Source of the DNA: Azospirillum agricola
GTDB lineage: Bacteria; Pseudomonadota; Alphaproteobacteria; Azospirillales; Azospirillaceae
Length of the DNA: 64,000 nt
Reading direction: 5' to 3'
NCBI RefSeq assembly: GCF_017876095.1
Contig: NZ_JAGINM010000004.1
Coordinates: forward strand, 186,001 to 250,000
This document shows, in pieces, positions 20,706-30,601 of this stretch. The notes below the pieces were generated by a model, which made no database searches, was not told where the DNA came from, and saw only the letters and a program-made list of their open reading frames with translations. Positions within the stretch are counted from its first letter, which is position 1. The number at the start of each line of letters is the position of its first letter. A program made the translations under genes and the position numbers.

Positions 20706-21986
20706 GTGAAGGCCCCTGCGCTGCTCGGTCGTCTGAAGTTCGACTTGCGGGGCCGTCCCGGCTGGCTCGCCCGGCTCAAGCGGCGGCGCAACCCGCACGC
20801 CGACCTGGGCGACGACAGCCCAAGGAAGCCCTCGGGGAAGCCGCTGTCCAGGGCCCTGCTCGGGGCCGTGGCGGCGGTCGCCGCCGGACTCGGCGCGGTT
20901 GCCGGCTGGCTGGCGCTGAACGGCGCCGAGACCACCGCCGCCTGGGAGGCCGCCATCCCCAAGGCGACGGTGGCGGTGGTGACTCCCAAGCCCCCGGCCG
21001 CTCCCCAGCCGCCGGCCGCCCAGGCTCCCGCCGCCCAGACTCTCCCTGCCCAGACTCTCCCTGCCCAGACTGCCGCGCCACCGGCGGCCCCGGCTCCCCC
21101 CGCCGCCAGCCCGCCGCCCGCCGCCCCGCCCTCCACCGCCCCGGCGCCGCTCGCCCTGCCCGGTGCGGCCGCCCCCGCCGCCACTCTGGTGCCGGCCCCG
21201 GTGCCGGGCCTGGTCGAGGACAGCCGCAACGGCCCACTGCCGAGGATCGCCGAGGACGGGCGCAAGCCCTGGCAGGTCTACGCCCGCCCCTTCCCGGCCG
21301 GCGACAAGCGCCCGCGCATCGCCATCGTCATGGCCGACATGGGCATCAGCGGCGTCACCACCGGCAACGCCCTGGCGAAGCTGCCGCCCGGCGTGACGCT
21401 GGCCTTCGTGCCCTACGCCGAGCGGCTCGACAACTGGGTCGAGCGGGCGCGGACCAAGGGGCACGAGGTCATGCTCGCGGTCCCGATGGAGCCGCAGAAC
21501 TACCCGCGCGACGACCCCGGCCCCAACGCGCTGCTCAGCATGCTGGCCCCCGAGCGCAACATCGAGCGGCTGGAATGGTCGCTCGGCAAGGCGGTCGGCT
21601 ATGTCGGCATCACCAGCACGACGGGCAGCAAGTTCACCGCCAACCAGGCCGCCGTCCAGCCGGTGATCGACGCGCTGAAGGCGCGCGGCCTGCTGTTCCT
21701 CGACGCCCGCGCCAACCCGCGCAGCATCGCCGGCCCGCTCGCCACCTTGTCCGGGGTGCCGCGCGCGCTGGCCGACCGCACCATCGACCGCGACCTGTCG
21801 CGCGGCGCCATCGACGACCAGCTCCGCGAGCTGGAGGGGATCGCCAAGGCCAACGGAGCGGCGGTCGGCATGGCCTCCCCCTACCCGACGACCATCGAGC
21901 GGATCGCGCTGTGGATGACGGCGCTGGCCGACCGCGGCTTCGTCCTGGCGCCGGTCTCGGCGGTGGTCGACATCCAGAAGCAATAA
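20706..21986 (+). CDS. Divergent polysaccharide deacetylase family protein (YibQ-like)
   Basis: 426 aa. One membrane segment (ALLGAVAAVAAGLGAVAGWLA, about 50-70) anchors a Pro/Ala-rich linker (to about 170) and a C-terminal NodB-like divergent deacetylase domain starting IAIVMADMGISG, with AVPMEPQNYPRDDPGPN, GLLFLDARANPRS and MASPYPTTIERI. This family commonly follows ctpA and is thought to act on the envelope. GTG start at 20706. Classical NodB metal histidines are not evident, so activity is uncertain. Short tandem repeats (CTCTCCCTGCCCAGA at 21040-21070) sit in the linker. Confidence 0.88.
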   Translation: MKAPALLGRLKFDLRGRPGWLARLKRRRNPHADLGDDSPRKPSGKPLSRALLGAVAAVAAGLGAVAGWLALNGAETTAAWEAAIPKATVAVVTPKPPAAPQPPAAQAPAAQTLPAQTLPAQTAAPPAAPAPPAASPPPAAPPSTAPAPLALPGAAAPAATLVPAPVPGLVEDSRNGPLPRIAEDGRKPWQVYARPFPAGDKRPRIAIVMADMGISGVTTGNALAKLPPGVTLAFVPYAERLDNWVERARTKGHEVMLAVPMEPQNYPRDDPGPNALLSMLAPERNIERLEWSLGKAVGYVGITSTTGSKFTANQAAVQPVIDALKARGLLFLDARANPRSIAGPLATLSGVPRALADRTIDRDLSRGAIDDQLRELEGIAKANGAAVGMASPYPTTIERIALWMTALADRGFVLAPVSAVVDIQKQ

Positions 21987-22001
21987 GAAGACGATGGCCC
22001 C

Positions 22002-22514
22002 ATGAAGACCCCCGCCGACAAAACGCCGATCGACCGCGCCGCCCTGCCCTACCGTCCCTGCGTCGGGATCATGCTGCTGAACGACCGGGGCGAGGTGTTC
22101 GTCGCCCGCCGCAGCGGGTCGGAGGCCGACTGGCAGATGCCCCAGGGCGGCATCGACAAGGGCGAGGACGCCCGCACCGCCGCCTTCCGCGAGCTGGAGG
22201 AGGAGATCGGCACCGCCAAGGCCGAGTTCCTCGCCATGACCGTGGCGCCGCACCGCTACGACCTGCCCGACGATCTGCTGGGCAAGGTGTGGAAGGGTCG
22301 CTGGCGCGGGCAGGAACAGATGTGGATGCTCGCCCGCTTCACCGGCTCGGACAAGGACATCCGGCTCGACACCGCCCACCCGGAGTTCGACGCCTGGAAA
22401 TGGATCGACGCCGAGGAACTGCCCGGCCTGATCGTCGCCTTCAAGCGGCCGGTCTACGAATCCGTGCTGGCCGAATTCCGTCCCCTGATCGGCGCTCGAA
22501 CACGCAGCCCCTGA
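22002..22514 (+). CDS. rppH: RNA pyrophosphohydrolase RppH (Nudix)
   Basis: Removes pyrophosphate from mRNA 5' ends. 170 aa. Start region YRPCVGIMLLN, then WQMPQGGIDKGED and the complete Nudix box (about residues 49-71, with RELEEEIG). The C-terminal KPVYE-like KRPVYESVLAEF is typical. It closes the housekeeping series; no clear terminator is seen before the chemosensory block. Confidence 0.95.
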   Translation: MKTPADKTPIDRAALPYRPCVGIMLLNDRGEVFVARRSGSEADWQMPQGGIDKGEDARTAAFRELEEEIGTAKAEFLAMTVAPHRYDLPDDLLGKVWKGRWRGQEQMWMLARFTGSDKDIRLDTAHPEFDAWKWIDAEELPGLIVAFKRPVYESVLAEFRPLIGARTRSP

Positions 22515-22687
22515 CCGGCCGCCAAGCGGGCCGCCGCCTTGTCGCAAAAATGATTGCGGTCAACCCGGAGTTCCAAGACCCTTCTCCGTGTGGCAGGTTC
22601 CGGACTTAACGAATCCTTGAGGCTGCTCTGGCACCGTCCGGTCTGGTGCGGAGCGGGACCGGGTGTCCGGACGAGCGGAGAAGTGGT

Positions 22688-22999
22688 GTGACCCTGATCA
22701 AGTGGAGCGAGGAGGGCGGACGGGTTCGCCTGGGGCTGCCCAGCGACCTCGACCTGCCGATGGCGCAGCCGCTGCTGGACAGCCTGCGCGCCGGCTTCGC
22801 GGCATCGGCCGACGTCACCGTCCAGGCCGACGCGGTGGAGCGGGTCAGCGCCGCCTGCATCCAGGCCCTGGTCGTCGCCTCGCGCGACGCGGCGGAGCGC
22901 GGCACCGCCTTCGCGGTCGCCGGCCCGTCGGAGGTCCTGACCGACGCCTGCGAGGATCTGGGCCTTGCGGCGTGGCTGAAGCAATGGAGCGCAGCGTGA
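22688..22999 (+). CDS. STAS-domain protein, first gene of chemosensory cluster
   Basis: 103 aa. STAS-like fold, with the strand-loop AVERVSAACIQALVVAS where SpoIIAA has its DSSG phosphorylation loop. One serine is kept but the neighbouring residues are changed, so a phosphorylation-regulated role is possible but not shown. GTG start at 22688 with GGAGAAG upstream. The stop overlaps cheY (GTGA). Such single STAS proteins occur at the head of several alphaproteobacterial che clusters; their job is not established. Confidence 0.8.
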   Translation: MTLIKWSEEGGRVRLGLPSDLDLPMAQPLLDSLRAGFAASADVTVQADAVERVSAACIQALVVASRDAAERGTAFAVAGPSEVLTDACEDLGLAAWLKQWSAA

Positions 23000-23361
23000 A
23001 GAAGAAGGTTTTGACCGTCGATGACTCCCGCACCATGCGCGACATGGTGACCTTCACGCTGAAGGGCGCCGGTTACGACGTGGTGGAGGCGGCGGACGGC
23101 CAGCAGGCCATGACCGCGATGGCGGCCGGCAAGGTCGATCTGGTCATCACCGACCTGAACATGCCGGTGATGGACGGGCTGACCCTGATCCGCAAGCTGC
23201 GCGCCATCCCGGCCCACCGCACGCTGCCGATCCTGATGCTGACCACCGAGGCCGACGAGAAGAAGAAGGCGGAGGGCCGCGCCGCCGGGGCGACCGGCTG
23301 GATCGTCAAGCCCTTCAACCCCGACAAGCTGGTGTCGGTGGTGCAGAAGGTGTGCGGCTGA
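22996..23361 (+). CDS. cheY: Chemotaxis response regulator CheY
   Basis: Stand-alone receiver, 121 aa. Acidic pair D9-D10, phospho-acceptor D53 (ITDLNMPVMDG), switch threonine in MLTTEAD and K105 (VKPFN). Closest in style to CheY proteins that pair with CheA (KKVLTVDDSRTMRDM). The GTG at 22996 overlaps the upstream stop and has TGGAG before it; an in-frame ATG at 22984 is an alternative. Confidence 0.95.
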   Translation: MKKKVLTVDDSRTMRDMVTFTLKGAGYDVVEAADGQQAMTAMAAGKVDLVITDLNMPVMDGLTLIRKLRAIPAHRTLPILMLTTEADEKKKAEGRAAGATGWIVKPFNPDKLVSVVQKVCG

Positions 23362-23407
23362 CAAGACGGCTCCATTGGGGCCTGCCGGGGTATAGAGGGA
23401 CACGTCC

Positions 23408-25705
23408 ATGGACGATCTGAGCCGCTTCAAGCAGACCTATTTCGACGAGAGCGCCGAACTGCTGGCCGTCGCCGAGGCCGGGCTGTTGCGCCTCGCCCCC
23501 GGCGACGTCGACATGGACGAGGTCAACGCGATCTTCCGCGCCGTCCATTCGATCAAGGGCGGCGGCGGCGCCTTCGGCTTCAACGAGCTGGTCGCCTTCG
23601 CCCACGAGTTCGAGACGGTGATGGACGGGGTGCGCAACGCCACCATCCCGGTCACCACCGCGCTGGTCGACACGCTGATCCGCGCCAACGACGTGCTGGC
23701 CCAGATGCTGGCCTACGCCGGCGAGGGCACCGACGCCCCGCCCGGCACCACCGACGGCACCGTCGCGGCGCTGCGCCGCCATCTGGACGCCGCCGCGCAC
23801 GCGCCGGAGGAGGCCGTCCACACACCGGCCCCCGCCCCCGCGTCCGCCATCCCCCCCGCCTTCCCGGACGACGAGGACGACGAGGCCGGCATCTTCGGCG
23901 ACGCGCTGGCCGCCATCGCCGCCGCCCGCGACGAGGGGGCGCCGGCGGCCGGGCCGGTCCCGCCGGGCAAGATCCGCTGGACCGTCGTCTTCCGCCCGAA
24001 GGCCGAGCTTCTGCTGTCGGGCAACGAGCCGACCTTCATGCTGCGCGCCCTGCGCCGGCTGGGCGAGGCGGAGATCGCCTGCCACCTCGACCGGCTGCCC
24101 GCGCTGCGCGACCTCGACGCCGAGCTGCTGCACCTGCACTGGACGGTGACGCTGATCGCCGACCCGGAGGTCGGGCGCGAGCGCATCGACGACGTCTTCG
24201 AGTTCGTCGCCGACGACTGCGACATCCGGATCACCGCCGAGGCGCCGCTGCCGGCGGTGATCGAGACCGCCGCCCCGCCTGCGGCCGAAACCGCCCCGGC
24301 GCTTCCCGCCCTCACCCAACCGGCCCCGGCCGCGGCTCCCGCCGAAGCGGCCGCCCAGCCGCCCGCCGCCAAGCCCGCCGAACCGGCCAAGCCGCGCGCC
24401 GCCGGAAACGGCAGCGGCGGCGAGCACGCCGGCCTGACCAGCCACACCATCCGCGTCGATCTCGACAAGATCGACCGGCTGGTCAACATGGTCGGCGAAA
24501 TGGTCATCACCCAGGCGATGGTCGCCGAGCATGTCCGCGACCTGCCGCCCGGCCAGTTCCAGGAGCTGCTGGAGGGGCTGGAGCAGCTCGCCCAGCACAC
24601 CCGCGAGCTGCGCGAGAACGTCATGTCGATCCGCGCCCAGCCGGTGTCGAGCGTCTTCTCGCGCATGCCGCGCCTGGTCCGCGAATGCGCCGGCCTGACC
24701 GGCAAGGAGGTGGCGCTCGTCACCTCCGGCGAGAACACCGAGGTCGACAAGACGGTCGTCGAGAATCTCGTCGATCCGCTGACCCACATGATCCGCAACT
24801 CGATCGACCATGGGCTGGAGAGCCCGGACGAGCGCGAGCGCGTCGGCAAGCCGCGCACCGGCACCGTGCACCTGTCGGCGCAGCACCGCTCCGGCCGCAT
24901 CGTCATCGAGATCACCGACGACGGGCGCGGCATCAACCGCGCCAAGGTGCTGTCCAAGGCGATCGAGAAGGGTCTGGTCGCCCCCGGCGCCGCCCTGTCC
25001 GACGAGGAGGTCGACAACCTGATCTTCCTGCCCGGCTTCTCCACCGCCGACCAGGTGTCGAACCTGTCGGGGCGCGGCGTCGGCATGGACGTGGTGCGGC
25101 GGAACATCAGCTCGCTCGGCGGGCGCATCGGCGTCTACTCGACGCCGGGCGAGGGCTCGCGCTTCACCCTGTCGCTGCCGCTGACGCTGGCGGTGCTCGA
25201 CGGCATGGTCATCTCGGTCGGCGAGGAGCGCTTCGTCCTGCCGCTGACCAACATCGTCGAGAGCCTGCGGCCCAAGCCGGAGGATCTGCACGGGCTGGTC
25301 AACAAGTGCGACGTCATGATGGCGCGCGGCGAGTATGTCCGGCTGGTCCACCTGCACCGGCTGTTCGGCATCCCCAAGGCCATCGACGACGCCACCAAGG
25401 GGCTGGTCGTGCTGGTGGAGACGGAGGACGGCTCCCGCCTCGGCCTCGTCGTCGACGAGATCCTCGGCCAGCAGCAGGTCGTCATCAAGAGCCTGGAGTC
25501 GAACTTCCGCCGTCTGGAGGGGGTCGCCGCCGCGACCATCCTCGGCGACGGGCGGGTCGCCCTGATCCTCGACGTCGCCGGGCTGCGCGAGATGAGCCGC
25601 CACGGCGGCGACAACCCCGGCGGCCCGCGTCCGGCCTCCTTCCCCGCAACCCCGTCCCTTCCGGCATCCGCCGGTCACGACACGCGTCAACGCCAAACGG
25701 CCTGA
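23408..25705 (+). CDS. cheA: Chemotaxis histidine kinase CheA
   Basis: 765 aa, complete domain set: HPt at 1-110 with phospho-histidine H47 (AVHSIKGGGGAFGF); Pro/Ala linker; a P2-like response-regulator docking region (about 190-280); another linker; P3 dimerisation (KIDRLVNMVGEMVI, about 355-420); P4 ATPase with N box MIRNSIDHGLE, G1 DDGRGIN and G2 GRGVGMDVV; and P5 CheW-like C-terminal domain (VLDGMVISVGEERFVLPL). Gene-specific Pro/Ala tail at the end. Presumed to phosphorylate CheY, CheB and perhaps the receiver-PP2C proteins of this cluster. Confidence 0.97.
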   Translation: MDDLSRFKQTYFDESAELLAVAEAGLLRLAPGDVDMDEVNAIFRAVHSIKGGGGAFGFNELVAFAHEFETVMDGVRNATIPVTTALVDTLIRANDVLAQMLAYAGEGTDAPPGTTDGTVAALRRHLDAAAHAPEEAVHTPAPAPASAIPPAFPDDEDDEAGIFGDALAAIAAARDEGAPAAGPVPPGKIRWTVVFRPKAELLLSGNEPTFMLRALRRLGEAEIACHLDRLPALRDLDAELLHLHWTVTLIADPEVGRERIDDVFEFVADDCDIRITAEAPLPAVIETAAPPAAETAPALPALTQPAPAAAPAEAAAQPPAAKPAEPAKPRAAGNGSGGEHAGLTSHTIRVDLDKIDRLVNMVGEMVITQAMVAEHVRDLPPGQFQELLEGLEQLAQHTRELRENVMSIRAQPVSSVFSRMPRLVRECAGLTGKEVALVTSGENTEVDKTVVENLVDPLTHMIRNSIDHGLESPDERERVGKPRTGTVHLSAQHRSGRIVIEITDDGRGINRAKVLSKAIEKGLVAPGAALSDEEVDNLIFLPGFSTADQVSNLSGRGVGMDVVRRNISSLGGRIGVYSTPGEGSRFTLSLPLTLAVLDGMVISVGEERFVLPLTNIVESLRPKPEDLHGLVNKCDVMMARGEYVRLVHLHRLFGIPKAIDDATKGLVVLVETEDGSRLGLVVDEILGQQQVVIKSLESNFRRLEGVAAATILGDGRVALILDVAGLREMSRHGGDNPGGPRPASFPATPSLPASAGHDTRQRQTA

Positions 25706-25714
25706 GGTCCAGCG

Positions 25715-26260
25715 ATGAGCAGTTCCATGGCACTCGCCACCGTCGGAGGCACCCGCACCGACGCCCTGTCGCTCAACGGGACGGAGGAGCAGTACGTCAC
25801 CTTCACCGTCGGCAACGAGGAGTACGGCGTCAACATCCTGGCCGTCCGCGAGATCCGCGGCTGGACGCCGGAAAGCCGCCTGCCCAACCTGCCGGACTAT
25901 GTGCGCGGCGTCATCAACCTGCGCGGCATCATCATCCCGATCTTCGACCTGCGCGCCCGCTTCGGCGGCGGCGGCACCGAGGTGACCAAGCGCCACGTCG
26001 TCGTCGTCATGCAGGTCGGCGAGCGCACGCGCGGCATCCTGGTCGACGCCATCTCCGACATCCTGGCGATCGGCCAGGACGCCATCAAGCCGCCCCCCGA
26101 CGTCGACAGCGGGCTGATCGACGCCGAGTATCTCAGCGGCCTCTACACCGCCGACAACCGCATGGTGACGCTGCTGAACGTCGACAAGCTGTTCGCCAAC
26201 GAGCATGGCGACCACGAGCCGGCGAACCGCACGGCCGCCGCCATCGACAAGGCGTCCTGA
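25715..26260 (+). CDS. cheW: Chemotaxis coupling protein CheW
   Basis: 181 aa. CheW SH3-like fold from QYVTFTVGNEEYGVNILAVREIRGW to the C-terminal RMVTLLNVDKLF, with the VRGVINLRGIIIPIFDLRARFG signature. Bridges MCPs and CheA. Starts 9 bases after cheA. The 90 bases to the next gene contain short GGACACGGACG-type repeats (about 26287-26330) and no open gene. Confidence 0.95.
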   Translation: MSSSMALATVGGTRTDALSLNGTEEQYVTFTVGNEEYGVNILAVREIRGWTPESRLPNLPDYVRGVINLRGIIIPIFDLRARFGGGGTEVTKRHVVVVMQVGERTRGILVDAISDILAIGQDAIKPPPDVDSGLIDAEYLSGLYTADNRMVTLLNVDKLFANEHGDHEPANRTAAAIDKAS

Positions 26261-26350
26261 CCGCCGGGCCGGCGACGCCCGCCCGGACGGACGCAGAGGA
26301 CACGGACGTGGAAGACACGGACGCGGAAGACGTTTAGGGGAGGCATCGCC

Positions 26351-28936
26351 TTGGCCACGAACAGCTCCACGAGCACTTCGACGGGTTCCTTACTGCGCAA
26401 CCTCGGCATCGCCAAGCGGCTGTGGCTGGTCTTCGGCCTGCTGCTGGTGCTGATCGCCGCCCAGCTCGGCATCGCCATGCTGGGGCTGAACGGCCTGACC
26501 CGCCGCATCGACACCGTGCTGTCGGCCGGCGAGCTGGCGGTGTTCGCCAAGGATCTGGAGGTGCGGCTGGCCAACCAGCGCATCCAGGGCCGCGACTACA
26601 TGACGACCGGCGACGCCGCCTCGCTGAACCGCCAGCGGACGCTGCGCGCCGCCTTCGACAAGGCGATGGCCGACCAGCAGGCGCAGCTCGCCGCCTCCCG
26701 CCACGCCGCCGCCTTCGCCGACCTCGCCCGGCTGCACGCCGACTACCACAACGGCTTCGAAGGGGTGCGCGAGCAGCGCGAGCGCTTCGACGCCATCCTG
26801 CACAACCGCATGGATCCCCTGGGCGCCCGCGTCACCGCGATGCTGGGCGAGGCCGTCGCCACCGCCAGCGCCAGCGGCGACAAGGACGCCGCGATCAAGG
26901 CCGGCGCGATCGAGACGCACTGGATCACCACCCGCTTCGCCGCCAACCGCACGCTGGGGCTGAAGGACAGCGCCGGCGCGGCGCTGGTCGAGAGCCAGGG
27001 CGCGGCGATGGCCGACCGCCTCGCCGAACTCCAGGCCGTCTTCCGCGGCAACGCCACCCTGTCCGCCGCGCTGGCCGAGATCGGGGCGCGGGCCGCCGAC
27101 TACCGGGCCGCCTTCCGCGAGGCGATGACCGCCAACGAGGCGATGGCGCAGCGCCAGGGCGAGGTCGCCAAGGTGGCCACCGCCATCAACACCGCCATCG
27201 GGTCCATCGTCGCCGCGATCCGCGACGACCAGAGCGCCATCGAGACGGCGGCCGGGCAGGACGCCGGCTTCGCCATCCGCCTGTCGCTCGGGCTCGGGCT
27301 GCTGTCGCTGCTGATCGGGGTGGTCGCCGCCAACCGCATCGCCGTCTCGATCATCGGCCCGGTGTCCGGCATCCGCGCCGTGATGGCCGAGCTGACCGCC
27401 GGCAAGCTGGCCGTCACCGTCCCCCACACCGACGCCCGCGACGAGCTGGGCGACATGGCCCGCGCCGTCGACGCCTTCAAGGACGAGGCGGTCGCGGCGG
27501 TGCGCTCGCGCATCGCGCTCGACAGCGTGTCGGCCAACATCATGATGGCCGACACCGACGGCCGCATCCTCTACACCAACGGCTCGATCCAGGCGATGTT
27601 CGCCAACGCCGAGGCCGACCTGCGCCGGGATCTGCCCGGCTTCGACAGCACGGCGCTGATCGGCCGCAATTTCGACGACTTCCATCGCGACCCCACCCAG
27701 CAGCGCCACCTGCTGGCCGGCCTGACCCAGACCCACCGCAGCATCGCCAAGACCGGCGGCCGCACCTTCGAGATCGTCGCCAACCCGGTGGTCAGCCGCC
27801 AGGGCGAGCGGCTCGGCACCGTCGTCGAGTGGCGCGACCTGACCGATGAGCTGGCGATCGAGGGCGAGATCGGCGCCATGGTCGAGCAGGCGGTGCGCGG
27901 CGACTTCAGCCGGCGCCTCGACCTCGCCGGCAAGACCGGCTTCTTCCGGCTGGTCAGCGAGGGCATCAACCGCCTGTCCGCCAACATCTCCGAGGTGACG
28001 GAGGAGCTGGCCTCCACCCTGGCGTCGCTGTCGCGCGGCGACCTGACCCGCCGCATCGACAAGCAGTACGAGGGCGTCTTCCAGCGCCTGAAGGACGACT
28101 TCAACAACACGGTGGTCCAGCTTTCCGGGATCGTGACGCGGATCGACGACGCCGCCGCCTCCATCGCCACCGCCAGCCGCGAGGTCGCCACCGGCAGTCT
28201 CGACCTGTCGGAACGCACCGAGCAGCAGGCCTCCTCGCTGGAGGAGACCGCCGCCAGCATGGAGCAGCTCTCCGCCACCGTCCGCTCCAACGCCGACAAC
28301 GCCCAGCGGGTCAACAGCTTCGCCACCGAGGCGCGCGCCGCGGCCTCGCGCGGCGGCGCGGTCGCCGACAGCGCGGTGGAGGCGATGCGGCGGATCGAAC
28401 AATCCTCGCAGAAGATCGCCGACATCATCGGGGTGATCGACGAGATCGCCTTCCAGACCAACCTCTTGGCGCTGAACGCGGCGGTCGAGGCGGCGCGGGC
28501 CGGCGACGCCGGGCGCGGTTTCGCCGTGGTCGCCCAGGAGGTCCGCCAGCTCGCCCAGCGCTCCGCCCAGGCGTCCAAGGAGATCAAGGCGCTGATCCTC
28601 GACAGCGGCACCCAGGTGAAGGACGGCGTCGATCTGGTGCGCTCGGCCGGCAAGGCGCTGACCGAGATCGTCACCGGCATCAGCAGCGTCGCCGATCTGG
28701 TCGGCGAGATCGCGCGGGCGACCCGCGAGCAGGCGTCCGGCCTGGACGAGGTCAACATCGCCGTCGCCCAGATGGACGAGATGACCCAGAAGAACGCCGC
28801 CCTGGTCGAGGAAAGCACCGCCGCCGCCCGCTCCCTGGAGGAGCAGGCCGGCCAGCTCCGCGAACAGATGACCTATTTCACCCTCGACCACGCCACCACC
28901 CCGGCCGCCGCCGCCGGCCGCCGCATCCGGGCGTGA
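26351..28936 (+). CDS. Membrane methyl-accepting chemotaxis protein with PAS domain
   Basis: 861 aa. TM1 ([21 protein letters not shown], about 24-44), a ~260-residue periplasmic helical sensor region, TM2 (about 307-330), HAMP (about 331-385), a PAS-like domain (about 386-500, [18 protein letters not shown]), a second HAMP-like segment, and the MA signalling domain with hairpin tip [21 protein letters not shown]. Start is TTG at 26351, supported by GGGGAGG 9 bases upstream. As the only membrane receptor here, it probably feeds this CheA. Ligand unknown. Confidence 0.93.
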   Translation: MATNSSTSTSTGSLLRNLGIAKRLWLVFGLLLVLIAAQLGIAMLGLNGLTRRIDTVLSAGELAVFAKDLEVRLANQRIQGRDYMTTGDAASLNRQRTLRAAFDKAMADQQAQLAASRHAAAFADLARLHADYHNGFEGVREQRERFDAILHNRMDPLGARVTAMLGEAVATASASGDKDAAIKAGAIETHWITTRFAANRTLGLKDSAGAALVESQGAAMADRLAELQAVFRGNATLSAALAEIGARAADYRAAFREAMTANEAMAQRQGEVAKVATAINTAIGSIVAAIRDDQSAIETAAGQDAGFAIRLSLGLGLLSLLIGVVAANRIAVSIIGPVSGIRAVMAELTAGKLAVTVPHTDARDELGDMARAVDAFKDEAVAAVRSRIALDSVSANIMMADTDGRILYTNGSIQAMFANAEADLRRDLPGFDSTALIGRNFDDFHRDPTQQRHLLAGLTQTHRSIAKTGGRTFEIVANPVVSRQGERLGTVVEWRDLTDELAIEGEIGAMVEQAVRGDFSRRLDLAGKTGFFRLVSEGINRLSANISEVTEELASTLASLSRGDLTRRIDKQYEGVFQRLKDDFNNTVVQLSGIVTRIDDAAASIATASREVATGSLDLSERTEQQASSLEETAASMEQLSATVRSNADNAQRVNSFATEARAAASRGGAVADSAVEAMRRIEQSSQKIADIIGVIDEIAFQTNLLALNAAVEAARAGDAGRGFAVVAQEVRQLAQRSAQASKEIKALILDSGTQVKDGVDLVRSAGKALTEIVTGISSVADLVGEIARATREQASGLDEVNIAVAQMDEMTQKNAALVEESTAAARSLEEQAGQLREQMTYFTLDHATTPAAAAGRRIRA

Positions 28937-28966
28937 GGAACCGCGACACCCGATGGCCGCCCGCAC

Positions 28967-29893
28967 ATGACCGCCCGCAACACCGTTTCCCCTTCGCCCG
29001 CCAATCCGGCCGTCGCCCCCGACGCCGCGGCGGGGTCCGCTCCGGCCCCGGCCGGCGCCCGCGAATTCCGGTTCGAACGGCATCATTTCGATCGGATCGC
29101 CCAGCTCCTGCACCAGCTTGCCGGCATCGCGCTGGCCTCGCACAAGATCGAGATGGTCTACGCCCGGCTGGCGCGGCGTCTGCGCGACCTGCGGCTGCCC
29201 GACTTCGACGCCTACTGCGCCCTGCTCGACAGCGAGGAGGGCGCCAGCGAGATCGGCTTCCTGGTCAACGCGCTGACCACCAACCTGACCAGCTTCTACC
29301 GCGAAGCCCATCATTTCCAGTTCCTGGAGCAGGTCGTCCTGCCGGAAATCCGCGCCCACAACACCGGCGTGCCGAAGCCGCGCCTGCGGATCTGGTCGGC
29401 CGGCTGCTCGTCGGGGCCGGAGCCCTACAGCATCGCCATGGTTCTGGCCTCCACCCTGGGGGCCGACCTGCGGCGCTGGGACGCGCGCATCCTGGCGACC
29501 GACATCGACACCCACATGGTCGAGACGGCCAAGCGCGGCGTCTACGCGCTCGACGGCGTGTCCGGCATCCCGCCCGCCATCCGCGCCCGCTACACCGAGC
29601 CGGCCACGCTGAACGGCGAGCCGGCCGTCGCCATGAGCGGGGAACTGAAGCGCCTCATCACCGTCAAGCCGCTGAACCTGCTGGAACGCTGGCCGATGTC
29701 CGGGCCGTTCGACGCGATCTTTTGCCGCAACGTCCTGATCTACTTCGACCGCCAGGGCCGCACGCAGGTGATAGAAAGCTTCTCCCGCATGCTCGGCAGC
29801 GGCGGCTACCTGTTTCTCGGGCATTCGGAGAGTCTGTATGGCGTGTCGAGCAGCTTCCATCAGGCCGGCCCGACCATCTACCAGAAGGCGTGA
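28967..29893 (+). CDS. cheR: Chemotaxis protein methyltransferase CheR
   Basis: 308 aa. N-terminal helical CheR_N (FDRIAQLLHQLAGIAL ... YARLARRLRDL), then the S-adenosylmethionine domain with RIWSAGCSSGPEPYSIA, ILATDIDTHMVETA and IFCRNVLIYFD. No C-terminal TPR. Methylates glutamates on the MCP; with CheB and CheD it forms the adaptation set. Confidence 0.96.
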   Translation: MTARNTVSPSPANPAVAPDAAAGSAPAPAGAREFRFERHHFDRIAQLLHQLAGIALASHKIEMVYARLARRLRDLRLPDFDAYCALLDSEEGASEIGFLVNALTTNLTSFYREAHHFQFLEQVVLPEIRAHNTGVPKPRLRIWSAGCSSGPEPYSIAMVLASTLGADLRRWDARILATDIDTHMVETAKRGVYALDGVSGIPPAIRARYTEPATLNGEPAVAMSGELKRLITVKPLNLLERWPMSGPFDAIFCRNVLIYFDRQGRTQVIESFSRMLGSGGYLFLGHSESLYGVSSSFHQAGPTIYQKA

Positions 29894-29896
29894 GCG

Positions 29897-30601
29897 ATGA
29901 CCGCCAGCCCGCTGCGCCGCCGCTCCGCCCCCCAATCCGCGTTCCAACCCGCGCCGTCCGTCGAGGCGGCGGCCCCCACGCCGCGCCGGATCGGCAGCGG
30001 GCGCTACTACAACGCCGCCTTCAAGGTGGAGACGGTCAAGATCTTCCTCGGCCGCCACGCGGTCAGCGACCGCGACGACCTGATGATGGCGACGACGCTG
30101 GGATCCTGCGTCGCCGCCTGCATCCACGACCCGGTGCGCGGGGTCGGCGGTATGAACCATTTCCTGCTGCCCGACCTGCCCGAGACCGAGCTGCGCGGCG
30201 ACGGCGCCGCCGCCCGCTACGGCTCGGTCGCCATGGAACGGCTGATCAACGGGCTGCTCGACCAGGGGGCGGAGCGGCGGCGGTTGCAGGTCAAGCTGTT
30301 CGGCGGCGCCCGCGTCATCGAATCGAGCTGGGACATCGGCCGGATGAACAGCCGCTTCGCGCTCGAGTATGTGCGGACGGAGGGGCTGATCCTGGCCAGC
30401 CACGACCTGGGCGGGACCTCGGCCCGGCGGATCCATTATTTCCCGCACTCTGGCCGTGCGCTGCGGCGTATGCTGCACCCGGAAGCCGTGTCCGACACGG
30501 TGGAGGAGGAGCGCAGCTTCATGTCCAGCCTGCGGCGGGAGCCGGTCGACGGCGGCGTCGAACTGTTCGAGTCCGGTCATCCGGAAGGAGCGGAGGCATG
30601 A
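29897..30601 (+). CDS. cheD: Chemoreceptor glutamine deamidase CheD
   Basis: 234 aa. The catalytic cysteine lies in TLGSCVAACIHD and the histidine in GGMNHFLLP; the LFGGARVI and GGTSARRI parts of the fold follow. Longer than small CheD proteins, with an extra N-terminal ~45 residues and an acidic C-terminal tail. Deamidates receptor glutamines. Three bases after cheR; its stop overlaps the cheB start (ATGA). Confidence 0.95.
   Translation: MTASPLRRRSAPQSAFQPAPSVEAAAPTPRRIGSGRYYNAAFKVETVKIFLGRHAVSDRDDLMMATTLGSCVAACIHDPVRGVGGMNHFLLPDLPETELRGDGAAARYGSVAMERLINGLLDQGAERRRLQVKLFGGARVIESSWDIGRMNSRFALEYVRTEGLILASHDLGGTSARRIHYFPHSGRALRRMLHPEAVSDTVEEERSFMSSLRREPVDGGVELFESGHPEGAEA

Noticed and set aside
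15414..22547. Very long open frame (over 2300 codons) on the minus strand opposite rlmH to rppH
   Set aside because: It is antisense to a row of certain genes. Its composition (Gly, Arg, Gln, His, Asp, Val) is the usual artefact of high-GC third-position bias, with no domain seen.
22515..22687. Possible sigma-54 or FliA promoter before the chemosensory cluster (TGGCAC near 22630)
   Set aside because: No GC element at the required -12 spacing and no FliA consensus; not supportable.
26261..26350. Short GGACACGGACG-type repeats between cheW and the MCP
   Set aside because: Imperfect and few; no stem or binding-site logic. Likely simple-sequence drift.
26390..30580. Long minus-strand open frame opposite the MCP, cheR and cheD
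   Set aside because: Same codon-bias shadow; the plus-strand products are unmistakable chemotaxis proteins.
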